Source of the DNA: Fen-1301 sp963786395
GTDB taxonomy: Bacteria; Bacteroidota; Ignavibacteria; Ignavibacteriales; Ignavibacteriaceae
Reading direction: 5' to 3'
Assembly: GCA_963786395.1 (NCBI GenBank)
Contig: CAWAZD010000001.1
Coordinates: 1 to 64,000, forward strand
DNA: 64,000 nucleotides
Both the position numbers and the translations under genes were made by a program. Positions 44,175-54,055 of this stretch are shown here, in pieces. The notes under the pieces were generated by a model that searched no databases, was not told the origin of the DNA, and saw nothing but the letters and a program-made list of their open reading frames with translations. The first letter of the stretch is position 1, and each line of letters starts with the position of its first letter.

Positions 44175-45224
44175 TTAGAAAATGAATCCGAAACCGGCGC
44201 TTACAGAGCTATATGTGGAAATATTATAGTCAACATTAAGATTAATAACAGCTAATTTAAAAGCTGCACCAACTACGACCCGGGCATTATTCTCACCCTT
44301 TAGGTTAAACGTAATATGTTCACTGGTTTGACCTGTAGGAGTATCTACAATGAAATCATATGCCACATCAATTGAAGAAGTTTCATATGAGAAACCGACA
44401 TATGGTGAAACATTAAGAGCTGAGGAGCCAAAAGTTTTACTTCCGTAAATTCCAAATGTAGTAGCTGAGCTGCTGAATATAGTTCCAATTTTCATGGTCT
44501 GTGTAAAAAATCCTACCGATATATCAAGTGGTATGGGGAAAGGTATCCACATTGATGGATTATTCTGAAAACCAATACCGAAATATGAGAAATCCCCAAG
44601 TTTATCACTTAACTTTATTGTTGGAACATATCTTAGTGAAACTGATGTACCATAAAAAGTTCCTATTGTAAGCTGTGGAGCCCCTATCGGGAGAGCAGAC
44701 ATGTTTCCAAGTAACCCCGTTATAGCAGTAGTAATATTTTTACTTGGTATCGTATATTGTTGGCCATTTGATGTTGAAGTCAAAGTGGTTCCGGGAAATG
44801 CAATTTTAACGGAATCACTTTTGGAACCTGCTATAGTTGGTCCGCTTATTCCGACATTAAAATCCCTGTGAGTAATCTGGTCTACCAGATTATTCCTCAC
44901 TGTTGGATCATTTATTCCCTGTACTAACTGCTGAGCTTCGCTTGTTGAAAATCTAAAAGTACCGCTTGATGAAAAAGTCTTGTTGGCATCACTGAAAAAT
45001 GTACCCATTGCTACAACTCCGAATTCAACATCAATCCCATAAATAATAGATTTAGGAACTCTGTGAACCCAACCGGAATTCAAATCTGCGCCAAAAGCCG
45101 ATATTGCAGGTGAAACATATGATGATGCAGCATCTTTAGACAAACCTTGTAAAGTACCCTGTAAATCCTGAGGGAATACATTTATTGTTAAAAAAGCCAC
45201 AAACAGTAAAAGTAAAGATTTCAT
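44175..45224 (-). CDS. Outer-membrane beta-barrel protein (DUF6588-like)
   Basis: A 349-residue protein with a signal peptide (MKSLLLLFVAFLTINVFP) and a sequence of amphipathic strands ending in an aromatic residue (VSAGFGFIF), the barrel signature. The early part (LSKDAASSYVSPAISAFGADLNSGWVHRVPK, pieces: YVSPAISAFGADLNSGW) resembles the DUF6588 family known from Bacteroidota, whose function is unknown. No periplasmic domain is appended. It may be a porin or a surface-structure protein; the naming is by recalled pattern only. Confidence 0.75.
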   Translation of the reverse strand: MKSLLLLFVAFLTINVFPQDLQGTLQGLSKDAASSYVSPAISAFGADLNSGWVHRVPKSIIYGIDVEFGVVAMGTFFSDANKTFSSSGTFRFSTSEAQQLVQGINDPTVRNNLVDQITHRDFNVGISGPTIAGSKSDSVKIAFPGTTLTSTSNGQQYTIPSKNITTAITGLLGNMSALPIGAPQLTIGTFYGTSVSLRYVPTIKLSDKLGDFSYFGIGFQNNPSMWIPFPIPLDISVGFFTQTMKIGTIFSSSATTFGIYGSKTFGSSALNVSPYVGFSYETSSIDVAYDFIVDTPTGQTSEHITFNLKGENNARVVVGAAFKLAVINLNVDYNISTYSSVSAGFGFIF

Positions 45225-45483
45225 GAGGACTCCTTTTTATGTTTTTATTACCGGATAAATAAATTTAATACTTGTATTTATTATCCGCAATAACCCGATT
45301 GCATTATTCTAAATAACTCGGTTTAGCTTTCAGATTAACTTAATTTCATAATCCTCTGTGGTTGCTCACAAAATCAAACTCCTTCATAATTGCTTATAAC
45401 ACATTTTATTTACTACCTCTTATTTATGTTAAGTCAATTCCTACGGCTATGTATAATAATTATTAAAATAATATGAGGTAAAT

Positions 45484-45966
45484 ATGAAAGATGATAGTAT
45501 GCTTAGAACTGAATTAATTAACTACCTTAACAGCTCCTTTACACACATTAGTATTTATGATGCTGTAAAGGGACTACCTGAAAATTTAATAAATTCAAAA
45601 CCAATCAATGTTCCTTATTCCTTCTGGCAATTGTTGGAACATATTCGGATTTCTCAATTTGACATGATTGATTTTATCCGGAATCCGGGATATAAGGAAC
45701 TTGAATGGCCCAAAGATTATTGGCCGTCCTCCGATAAAATTGCCACTAAAGAAATGTGGGATGGTTCCATTAGCCAAATTAAAAGAGACTTGAATACACT
45801 CGAAAACATAATAAATAATCCATTAACTGATTTATTTGCACCTATTCCTAACGGTCAAGGTCAGTCTATTTTTAAAGAAGTACTCCAGATTATTGATCAT
45901 GCAGCTTATCATACCGGAATATTTATTCTGATGCGTCGTGCTATGAACACCTGGACTGATAAGTAA
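45484..45966 (+). CDS. DinB family metal-binding protein
   Basis: A 160-residue four-helix-bundle protein of the DinB_2 kind. The three metal-binding histidines are in the expected places: His in WQLLEHIRISQFD and the pair in IIDHAAYHTGIF. Family members include thiol-dependent transferases and DNA-damage-inducible proteins, but most have no known role. Cytoplasmic, monocistronic. Confidence 0.9.
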   Translation: MKDDSMLRTELINYLNSSFTHISIYDAVKGLPENLINSKPINVPYSFWQLLEHIRISQFDMIDFIRNPGYKELEWPKDYWPSSDKIATKEMWDGSISQIKRDLNTLENIINNPLTDLFAPIPNGQGQSIFKEVLQIIDHAAYHTGIFILMRRAMNTWTDK

Positions 45967-46126
45967 CAATTATTACATTTCTAAAACACCTGCTTGGTAA
46001 AGATATTATCAATATTTTCTTTTAAAATATAGTCGGCTATATTAATGCTAATAATATTAAATATTTAATTATATTGCGTTTATATTAACCTTTAGAATCA
46101 AGCGATAAAGAAAATAGTTTATACTG

Positions 46127-47377
46127 ATGGAATTAAATTTTGAAATAAATCAAAGAAAGAAAGCAGAATTATCTTTAAAACAAAGTGAAGAACAGTTCCG
46201 TCTGCTTTTTGAACGGGCTCCTGTGGGAATGATTCTTTCTTCCCCGACTGGACAGATTACTAAAACAAATAAAGCGTTCTGCGATATGCTAGGTTATAAT
46301 GAGAGAGAATTGGTCGGCATGAACGTTAAGCAGCTTACTCATTCAGATGACTGGTTTAAAGAAGATTTCCTGAGAAACAGAATGCTTGATCAGGAGGTCT
46401 ATGAGTTTTTTAATGATCCTAAAATTGACAGAAATCTTCTTTATGGACTGCTGAAGATATATCCCGAAGACGCAGTAATAAAAGAAATGTCCATTGAAAA
46501 GAAATTTTTAAATAAGGATGGAGATTCCGTTGACTGTTTCAAAAAAGCAATATTAATTAAAGATCAGAAGCAAATACCTATTAGTTTCCTTGAACAGGTT
46601 ATCGATATTACCGATAGAAAGAAATTTGAAAAAGAATTAATTATAGCAAAAGATAAGGCTGAGGAATCAGATCGGTTAAAGAGTGCATTCCTTGCCCAGA
46701 TTTCTCATGAAATTCGTACTCCGCTGAATGTTATACTAAATTGTACTACTCTTATTACTGACGAACTTGATGAAAAGTATAAAAGAGATTTAGAGGATCT
46801 CCTCGAAGCTATTAACAGCGCGGGTAAACGTCTGCAAAGAACAATAAATCTTACACTTGATCTGTCTTCTGTGCAATCAGGAAACTATGTTCCGGAATTT
46901 GAGATCTTCGATTTATATGATGATTTAAAGAAGTTTTATGATGAGTTTGTGGTGCTTGCCAATAAACAGAATCTTAATCTTAACCTGATTAGAAAAACAG
47001 ATCATACAAAAATTTCAGCAGATAAATATACTATTAACCAGGTTTTTCAAAACCTTATTGACAACGCTGTTAAATATACAAGAAAAGGGAAGATAGACAT
47101 TATTTTAGAGAACGATGGAAATAATGTTTGTGTAAGAATTGCGGATACTGGTATTGGTATGGCTCTGGAATATATAAAAGATATTTTTATTCCATTTTCG
47201 CAGGAAGATGTAGGACAAAAAAGAGAATTTGAAGGAAATGGACTGGGTCTTGCGCTCGTTAAGAATTATGTCGAATTGAACAAAGGAAGGGTTTTGGTTG
47301 AAAGCCAAAAGGGAGTTGGCTCGGTCTTTACTGTTATTCTTCCTGGGGTGGAAAAACAAGTACCTATTCCATCTTAA
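46127..47377 (+). CDS. Soluble PAS-domain sensor histidine kinase
   Basis: A 416-residue kinase without membrane segments. Order: a coiled N-terminal helix, a PAS domain (about 20-165: FRLLFERAPVGMILSSPTG, NKAFCDMLGYNERELVG), HisKA with phospho-accepting His194 (FLAQISHEIRTPLN) and HATPase_c with NLIDNAVKYT, DTGIGM and GNGLGLALVKNYVE. An unusual insert (residues about 75-120, MLDQEVYEFFNDPKIDRNLLY) lengthens the PAS domain. No response regulator is adjacent, so it is an orphan kinase; the signal is intracellular and unknown. Confidence 0.94.
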   Translation: MELNFEINQRKKAELSLKQSEEQFRLLFERAPVGMILSSPTGQITKTNKAFCDMLGYNERELVGMNVKQLTHSDDWFKEDFLRNRMLDQEVYEFFNDPKIDRNLLYGLLKIYPEDAVIKEMSIEKKFLNKDGDSVDCFKKAILIKDQKQIPISFLEQVIDITDRKKFEKELIIAKDKAEESDRLKSAFLAQISHEIRTPLNVILNCTTLITDELDEKYKRDLEDLLEAINSAGKRLQRTINLTLDLSSVQSGNYVPEFEIFDLYDDLKKFYDEFVVLANKQNLNLNLIRKTDHTKISADKYTINQVFQNLIDNAVKYTRKGKIDIILENDGNNVCVRIADTGIGMALEYIKDIFIPFSQEDVGQKREFEGNGLGLALVKNYVELNKGRVLVESQKGVGSVFTVILPGVEKQVPIPS

Positions 47378-47434
47378 ATCCACCAAATTCCTTCCTCACT
47401 TCCCCTGATAAATTTACTCAATAATCAGAAATCT

Positions 47435-47461
47435 TACCGATATACAATAAACTCATCGGTA
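47435..47461. terminator. Weak inverted repeat between convergent kinase and eda genes
   Basis: TACCGAT (47435-47441) and ATCGGTA (47455-47461) can form a 7-bp stem with a 13-base loop in the 117-bp convergent gap. There is no T-run, so a terminator role is tentative. Confidence 0.3.
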
Positions 47462-47494
47462 GTTAAGCACGATTGTCTTCAAACCTCCGAATAT

Positions 47495-48139
47495 TTACTT
47501 CCTCCCCTCTTCTATACTTTTAACAAGTAATCTTGCATTTTCTGTTAATTTTGCAAAATTATTATCTTCAATAGCTTTCTTTTCAAGAAGCGCTGTACCT
47601 ACTCCAACAGCATATGCTCCGGCTTTTAACCAATCGCCTGCATTTGTAAGAGAAACGCCACCGGTAGGCATTAATTTTAAATGAGGCATAGGCGCTAGAA
47701 CAGATTTGAAGAATGACATCCCTACAATATCAGCCGGGAAAACTTTCACTATATCAGCTCCATTCTCATAAGCAATTTGAATTTCAGTAGGAGTGAAAGC
47801 TCCGGGTATTACAGGAATTCCAAGTTTCTTAACTGTTTCAATTATATCAAGTTTAAATACCGGACTAACTACAAATTGAGCTCCGGCGTTAATTGCAGAT
47901 ATGGCGGTTTCCGGATCAAGAACTGAACCAACACCGACAATAATATCATCCCCCATTGATTTAGATAGATTCTCAATAACCGCAAGAGCATTAGGCGTGG
48001 TCATTGTAATTTCCAGGGCAGAAACTCCCCCCCTATGGATTGCTTCAGATACTTTCTTTAGTTTCTCAGAGTCGCTCATTCTTATAACAGCAACGGCTCC
48101 TAAACGTGATAATTCTGATAATATTGCGTCTTTATTCAT
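47495..48139 (-). CDS. eda: KDPG/KHG aldolase (2-dehydro-3-deoxy-6-phosphogluconate aldolase)
   Basis: A 214-residue class I aldolase that splits KDPG into pyruvate and glyceraldehyde 3-phosphate. The Schiff-base Lys132 is in DIVKVFPAD and the catalytic Glu43 in ALEITMTTP; the phosphate site LMPTGGVSLTN is also present. In a pectin setting it is the common last step of the galacturonate (UxaC) and unsaturated uronate (KduI) branches after KDG is phosphorylated. It diverges from the DUF4861 gene with 213 bp between, so it shares the regulatory region of the pectin island. Confidence 0.95.
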   Translation of the reverse strand: MNKDAILSELSRLGAVAVIRMSDSEKLKKVSEAIHRGGVSALEITMTTPNALAVIENLSKSMGDDIIVGVGSVLDPETAISAINAGAQFVVSPVFKLDIIETVKKLGIPVIPGAFTPTEIQIAYENGADIVKVFPADIVGMSFFKSVLAPMPHLKLMPTGGVSLTNAGDWLKAGAYAVGVGTALLEKKAIEDNNFAKLTENARLLVKSIEEGRK

Positions 48140-48225
48140 AATTATTCTAAATATTTATTTGTTTGTGTTAATAATTTGAAGTGTCTATAATGTAAATAAA
48201 ACATGTAAAAATTAATTTTATTTAC

Positions 48226-48296
48226 TTGACAATATAATAAAATATTTAGAATTTAGTAACCGATGTATATATCGTTTACTTAAACGGTAAAGTAAA
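48226..48296 (+). promoter_or_regulatory. Candidate divergent promoter and palindromic operators of the pectin island
   Basis: The eda-DUF4861 gap holds TTGACA (48226-48231) with TAGAAT 15 bp later, a possible but short-spaced plus-strand promoter. Just downstream lie overlapping palindromes: AACCGAT/ATCGTTT arms (48258-48277), the perfect 14-mer CGTTTACTTAAACG (48273-48286) and TTTACTT/AAGTAAA (48275-48296). A LacI- or GntR-type repressor of uronate genes would be a reasonable binder. No regulator gene is in the window, and the assignment is by pattern only. Confidence 0.4.
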
Positions 48297-48352
48297 GTTA
48301 GTCTAAACCGCCTGTGACTCACCAGGCGAAGCATTGAAAAAAAATCAATCCT

Positions 48353-49591
48353 ATGAAAAACCCCTCGATACTTTCCTCCATTTTAGTTCTCCTTTGTGCT
48401 ATAATGCTCTTTGGAGAAGGTAAATACCAACCTATAACAATAAAATTAAAGAACCCATTAACAATTGCCAGACCGGACGAAGTAATAGTTGTGCCTGTTA
48501 GTTCAGTTAAGAAAGTTTCTAATATCTTTGATGAGAACTTTCTTACAATTAAGGACAATGGGAAAACACTTCCTTATGAAATTGTAAAAGATGAAAAGGG
48601 AAGTAATATTATTTTTCAGGTAAACTTTCGTCCGGCAGAACAAAAACAAATAATTTTATCCTGGTCAAAAAATAAACCTGATGTGAAATCCGGAAGAACT
48701 CAGGCTTACCTTGGATTGAAGAAAAACTTTATAATCAAAGATGGAATTTATACCGGTGGTAATTTTGAAAGAGTGAATAATGCAACAATGCCTAAAACCC
48801 ATTCTATTCATGATGCTTTATATCAGATGGAAGGTCCGGCTTGGGAATCCGATAAAGTTGCATACAGGTTTTATCTTGATGAAAGAAACAGGACTGATAT
48901 TTTCGGTAAATCCACTTCCAAAATGGTTTTGGATATAGTAGGGAAAAATGATCTGCTTTCGGGTGATGAATCTTATGAAAGACCACTTTGGTGGGGACAG
49001 GATATATTTAAAGTCGGAAACTCGCTCGGTATCGGCTCAGTTGCAGCATTCATAAATAATAATGTTGTAACTGTTTCCCAAACTGACAGCATTAAATGCC
49101 ATATAATAAATAACAGCGTATTTTCTTCTGCTGTTTCCGAACATTTCGGCTGGAAAGCCGGAAATGAAAAAGTTAATATTGAAACAAATTATACTATTTA
49201 TCCTGGTTCAAGGTTAACTGAGGTAAATGTTAAAACAGATAGTCCCGTTGAATATCTCTGCACAGGGTTAGCCAAACATGAAAATACAGAATTCCTGAAA
49301 TCAGATAATAACGCGAAGTGGGGCTATATGGGTATTTGGGGAAAGCAAACTATAATAAATGATAATCTTGGTATTGCTTTATTCTATGATACTACTGAAA
49401 GAATTAAATTGACTGAAGATCAACTTAGCCAGATAGTAGTTCTTAAGTCAAATAGTAATAAAGCAAATTATTATTTTGCTGCCTGCTGGGAAAAAGAAAA
49501 GAACGGAATTAAATCATTAAAAGATTTTCATTTATTTCTCAATAACACAATTGAATGTTTGAATAATCCAATTATTTTAGTAATACAATAA
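48353..49591 (+). CDS. Exported DUF4861-family protein of the pectin island
   Basis: A 412-residue secreted or periplasmic protein with a signal peptide (MKNPSILSSILVLLCAIMLFGEG). The body matches DUF4861 in my recall: ALYQMEGPAWESDKVAYRFYLDERNRTDIFGK, PLWWGQDIFKVGNSLGIGS (in pieces: GPAWESDKVAYRFYLD, WWGQDIFKVG). DUF4861 genes are frequently found beside pectin- and uronate-degrading genes in Bacteroidota; an enzymatic role on uronate-rich oligosaccharides has been suggested by that linkage but is not established to my knowledge. It lacks a T9SS tail, so it is presumably periplasmic. First plus-strand gene after the candidate operator. Confidence 0.85.
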   Translation: MKNPSILSSILVLLCAIMLFGEGKYQPITIKLKNPLTIARPDEVIVVPVSSVKKVSNIFDENFLTIKDNGKTLPYEIVKDEKGSNIIFQVNFRPAEQKQIILSWSKNKPDVKSGRTQAYLGLKKNFIIKDGIYTGGNFERVNNATMPKTHSIHDALYQMEGPAWESDKVAYRFYLDERNRTDIFGKSTSKMVLDIVGKNDLLSGDESYERPLWWGQDIFKVGNSLGIGSVAAFINNNVVTVSQTDSIKCHIINNSVFSSAVSEHFGWKAGNEKVNIETNYTIYPGSRLTEVNVKTDSPVEYLCTGLAKHENTEFLKSDNNAKWGYMGIWGKQTIINDNLGIALFYDTTERIKLTEDQLSQIVVLKSNSNKANYYFAACWEKEKNGIKSLKDFHLFLNNTIECLNNPIILVIQ

Positions 49592-49618
49592 TAAATTTTT
49601 ATTAAAACCGGATCATAA

Positions 49619-50960
49619 ATGATAGAAGCTACATTAAAACCAGGTACTGTCCATGAACAAAAAGGTAAAATTGGTGGATACCGTTGGACAATATTATCCT
49701 TAGTGTTCTTTGCTACTACAATAAATTATCTTGACCGGCAGGTAATAAGTCTTCTAAAGGACGATTATCTTGCACCAATGTTTAAGTGGACTGAAACCGA
49801 TTACGCTAATATAGTTGTGGTTTTTCAGATCTGTTATGCGCTTGGTATGTTAGGAGTTGGTTGGGTAATTGATAAAGTGGGAACTAAAATCGGATATGCA
49901 TTATCTCTGGCAGTCTGGAGTGTTGCTGCGATTTTCCATTCTGCTGCACGTAGCACCCTGGGCTTTATGTTTGCACGCGGTGCCCTGGGTGTAAGTGAAG
50001 CTGGCAATTTTCCTGCCGCTATTAAAACAGTTGCTGAATGGTTTCCCAAAAAGGACAGAGCGCTTGCTACTGGATTATTTAACTCAGGCTCTAACATAGG
50101 TGCAATAATTGCTCCTCTTACGGTTCCTCTTATTGCAGTTGCTTGGGGGTGGCAGTGGGCTTTTATTTTAACCGGTGCTATTGGTCTTCTCTGGTTAATT
50201 TTCTGGCTGTTGATTTATGAAATCCCCGCAAAACATAAGAAACTTTCCAAATCAGAATTGATATATATTAAATAGTGATAAAGAATCTATTGAAGAAGAT
50301 AAGGCACCTAAAGAAAAAGTAAGTTGGTTAAAACTTCTTTCTTTTAGACAAACCTGGGCCTACTTTATAGGCAAATTTCTTACTGATCCTGTCTGGTGGT
50401 TCTTTCTTTTCTGGCTGCCATCGTTTCTTAATAAACAATACCATATGACTAAAACAGATCTTGCCTTGCCTATTGCCGTTGTTTACACAATGACAACTGT
50501 CGGAAGCATTTTCGGCGGTTGGTTATCAGGTAATTTTATGAAGAAAGGCTGGCCGGTTTACAAAGCAAGAATGACCGCTATGCTGATTTTTGCCGTCTGC
50601 GTTATTCCGGTAGTTTTTGCTCAGTATCTTGGAAAATTTAGTCCCTGGTATGCTGTATTAATAATTGGACTAGCAGCTAGCGCACACCAGGCTTGGTCTG
50701 CAAATATTTTTACTACAGCATCAGACATGTTCCCGAAGAAAGCGGTTGCCTCTATAACTGGTATTGGCGGAATGGCTGGTGCAGTAGGAGGAATTTTAAT
50801 TGCAAAATTAGCGGGTGCATTATTGGACCATTACAAAGAACTTGGTTCAATTGAAACAGGTTATTATATAATGTTTATTGTATGTGGCTCTGCTTATTTG
50901 ATTGCTTGGGTAATTTTTAATCTATTAGCTCCCAAAATGAAACAAGTAATTCTGAATTAA
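49619..50960 (+). CDS. exuT: MFS hexuronate transporter, ExuT-like (one frameshift)
   Basis: Twelve-helix major facilitator protein of about 446 residues of the anion:cation symporter family. The N-terminal half has RWTILSLVFFATTINYLDRQ and RGALGVSEAGNFPAAIKTVAEWFPKKDRA, the ExuT/GudP signature. One extra A at about 50268 breaks the frame after LSKSELIYI; without it the sequence continues NSDKESIEEDKAPKEK and WLKLLSFRQTWAYFIGKFLT to 50960 (second half: DPVWWFFLFWLPSFL, GGWLSG). It should import galacturonate or related hexuronates. Followed 3 bp later by uxaC, its metabolic partner, which supports the role. Confidence 0.9.
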
Positions 50961-50963
50961 ATT

Positions 50964-52418
50964 ATGTATACAAACGATAAAAACATTGAATCCGTTATTA
51001 TGAAAACTGGCAACGAATTTTTTAATGATAATTTTCTTCTTGAAAATGATACAGCCCAAAACCTATATCATAGTTATGCGAAAAACCTGCCTATTATTGA
51101 TTACCATTGCCATTTGCCCGTAAATGAGATTGCTGGTAATCGTAATTTTGAAAACCTTACAAAGATATGGTTGTACGGAGACCATTATAAATGGCGTGCT
51201 ATGCGTGCTAATGGAGTGGATGAAAAATACTGTACAGGTGAAGCCTCTGATTGGGAAAAATTCCTTGCATGGGCTAAAACTGTGCCTCATACTGTCAGGA
51301 ACCCACTTTATCACTGGACTCATATGGAGTTGAAAAATACTTTCGGAATTGGTAATGTTTTATTGAATGAAGATACTGCTAAAAATATCTGGGATGAATG
51401 TAACTCTTTACTTAATACTCCTGCTTTTTATGCAAAGGAATTGATAAAAAAATTCAATGTGGAAACAGTTTGTACAACCGATGACCCTATAGATTCTCTG
51501 GAATATCATATCCAATTGAAAAATGATGGGTATGATGTAAATGTACTTCCCACATTCAGACCTGACAAGGGTATGATGATCGAAAGTCCTGGTCTCTTTA
51601 ACTTATGGTTTCGTAGGCTTCAGGAAGTTACAAACAGTGATATTGGTAATTTCCAAACTTATATTGGTGTATTAAGAAAAAGACATGATTTTTTCCATGC
51701 TAATGGTTGCAGATTATCAGACCATGGATTGGAAACTATATATTCCGAAGACTATACCGTTGAGGAAATTGAAAAAATCTTTTCGAAAGCAATTTTGAAT
51801 AAAGAATTAAATAAAGAAGAGATCCTGAAATTTAAATCTGCGATGATGTATGAATTCGGCTTAATGGATTATGAGAAAAATTGGGTACAACAATTACATC
51901 TAGGCGCTCTGAGGAATACTAATTCAAGAATGTTTAGGACACTAGGTCCGGATACTGGTTTTGATTCTATCGGAGATTTTGAAATTGCCAGACCGCTTGC
52001 AAAATATTTGAGCAGACTTGACGATCAGAATAAATTAGCGAAAACTATTATTTACAATCTCAATCCTTCTGATAATGATTTGATCGCTACTATGATTGGT
52101 AATTTCCAGGATGGCACAGTTGCAGGAAAAATTCAGTTTGGAAGCGGCTGGTGGTTCCTTGATCAAAAAGATGGCATAGAAAAACAATTAAATTCTTTGT
52201 CTAATATGGGCTTATTGAGCAAGTTCGTCGGGATGCTTACTGATTCAAGAAGTTTTCTTTCATATCCAAGACATGATTACTTCAGAAGGATTTTATGCAA
52301 TATTATCGGAAAAGACGTAGAAAAAGGATTAATACCCAATTCAGAAGAACTTACTGTACCTTTAGTTAAAAATATCAGCTACTTTAACGCAAAAAATTAT
52401 TTTGGATTTACGCAGTAG
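50964..52418 (+). CDS. uxaC: Glucuronate/galacturonate isomerase
   Basis: A 484-residue uronate isomerase that converts D-galacturonate to tagaturonate (and glucuronate to fructuronate). The amidohydrolase-fold motifs are clear: IIDYHCHLPVNEI, ETVCTTDDPIDSLEYH, LPTFRPDK, ANGCRLSDHGLE, and the C-terminal GSGWWFLDQKDG and FVGMLTDSRSFLSYPRHDYFRRILC in short form (LTDSRSFLSYPRHDYFRR). An alternative start at ATG 51000 would give 472 residues, closer to the family. Tandem with the exuT-like gene, forming an import-isomerise pair. Confidence 0.97.
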   Translation: MYTNDKNIESVIMKTGNEFFNDNFLLENDTAQNLYHSYAKNLPIIDYHCHLPVNEIAGNRNFENLTKIWLYGDHYKWRAMRANGVDEKYCTGEASDWEKFLAWAKTVPHTVRNPLYHWTHMELKNTFGIGNVLLNEDTAKNIWDECNSLLNTPAFYAKELIKKFNVETVCTTDDPIDSLEYHIQLKNDGYDVNVLPTFRPDKGMMIESPGLFNLWFRRLQEVTNSDIGNFQTYIGVLRKRHDFFHANGCRLSDHGLETIYSEDYTVEEIEKIFSKAILNKELNKEEILKFKSAMMYEFGLMDYEKNWVQQLHLGALRNTNSRMFRTLGPDTGFDSIGDFEIARPLAKYLSRLDDQNKLAKTIIYNLNPSDNDLIATMIGNFQDGTVAGKIQFGSGWWFLDQKDGIEKQLNSLSNMGLLSKFVGMLTDSRSFLSYPRHDYFRRILCNIIGKDVEKGLIPNSEELTVPLVKNISYFNAKNYFGFTQ

Positions 52419-52491
52419 TTCACTCACCCAATGTTCCAAATTATTAATTGATTAATTTCTTATTTACCATTAGTTATTTCTTTGAGGCTTT

Positions 52492-54005
52492 ATGAAAATC
52501 TCCGGTACTGTATTCCTATTCTGTCTTCTTTTTGCTTCTATTCTAAACAGTAAAACTCTGTATGTGTCTACTGCGGGCGCTGATACTAATGCTGGTACTA
52601 TTAACTTTCCTTTAAAACGATTACAAAAGCGCTTTCATATTCTATTATTCCCGGGGATACAATTTATGTCCGGGGCGGCGTTTATACCTGTAGTGCAACC
52701 ATAACAATCAACACATCCATTAGCGGTAAACAAGATACTTTATGTCATTTGTTTGCTTATCCGGGTGAGAGACCATTGCTTGATTTTTCAAGTGAGGGAT
52801 ATGGGTCCAAAGGATTACAAATAAAGGCAAAATACTGGCATGTTAGGGGCTTGGATGTAAAGAGCGCAGGAGATAATGGGATTTATATTTCCGGTTCATT
52901 TAATATAGTTGAATTCTGCAGTATGTCAGAAAATCAGGACTCAGGTATGCAGCTTGATGGTGGAGCAAATAATAATAAAATAATAAACTGTGATTCTTTT
53001 TATAATAGGGATCCCACCGAGGGGAACTCTGATGGTTTTTCTCCTAAACTTGGTGTCGGTACAAACAATTACTTCTATGGTTGCAGATCATTCCAGAATA
53101 CTGATGACGGTTTTGATGGTTACCTGAGACCTAAACCACTTATTCCCGTAACGACTACTTTAGATAACTGCTGGTCTTTTATGAATGGTTACCGTAAAGA
53201 TTGGACACTCAGCCCTGGAAATGGAAATGGATTCAAAATGGGTGGAAGTGATAATAAGGACTTGGAACATAATTTTATATTATATAATTGTCTTTCGTTT
53301 GACAACAAGTCTAAGGGGTTTGACCAGAATAATAATAAAGGGTCAATGACAATAATTAACGGTACAAGTTACAGAAACGGTGCTAAAAATTATAGCGTAA
53401 CCTTACCGCTGGATTCAGGAAAAATTTTAACTGTAACCAATTGTTTGGTTTATGGAAGTATGGGGACATTGCAAGCGGCTGTGTTAAACACAAACAGCTG
53501 GCAGCGAACAGATTCTGTAATGACGACTGATTTTGTTAGTCTGGATACTACTGGAGTGAGAGGTCCTCGGAAATCTGATGGTAGTCTGCCTGATGTTACT
53601 TTCATGCACCTTGCTGATGGCAGCCCCCTTATTGATGCGGGAACCATTGTCCCCGGAAGACCTTATAATGGAACTGCTCCTGACTTGGGTTGTTTTGAAT
53701 CCGGTGTGGTTTCAGGTTTGAAAAATGAAGTAATTCATCATGTCGGTTATTTTTTATCTAATAATTATCCAAACCCCTTTAATCCTTCAACAGAAATCGC
53801 TTACGAGGTACCGGTTGCTGGACACGTAACTCTTACTATTTACAATTCTCTGGGTAAGGAAGTTCGGACTCTGGTTAATGAAGAAAAACAAGCAGGTGCT
53901 TATTACTGTTCTTTTAATGCTGTCAATCTGGCAAGCGGTATATATTTCTATAATTTGAAAACAGACAATTTCTCTCAGACCAAAAAAATGATTCTGTTGA
54001 AGTAA
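52492..54005 (+). CDS. PL9-type pectate lyase with T9SS domain (one frameshift)
   Basis: A signal peptide (MKISGTVFLFCLLFASILNS) and TLYVSTAGADTNAGT lead to a frame break near 52616-52620 (one A missing in an A-run); the next frame reads TITKALSYSIIPGDTIYVRGG and on to 54005, about 504 residues. The beta-helix contains the PL9 blocks DSGMQLDGGANNNKIINC, NSDGFSPKLGVG and GNGNGFKMGGS, whose Lys is the proposed catalytic base of PL9 (Pel9A). The type A T9SS domain begins LSNNYPNPFNPSTEIAY. It cleaves polygalacturonate by calcium-dependent beta-elimination, giving unsaturated ends for the GH105 and KduI branch. The 4-A run and single-base change fit a sequencing error. Confidence 0.9.
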
Positions 54006-54055
54006 TTATTACTTTATTATCTAAACAAACATCCAAACACAAACAAGCAAACAAC

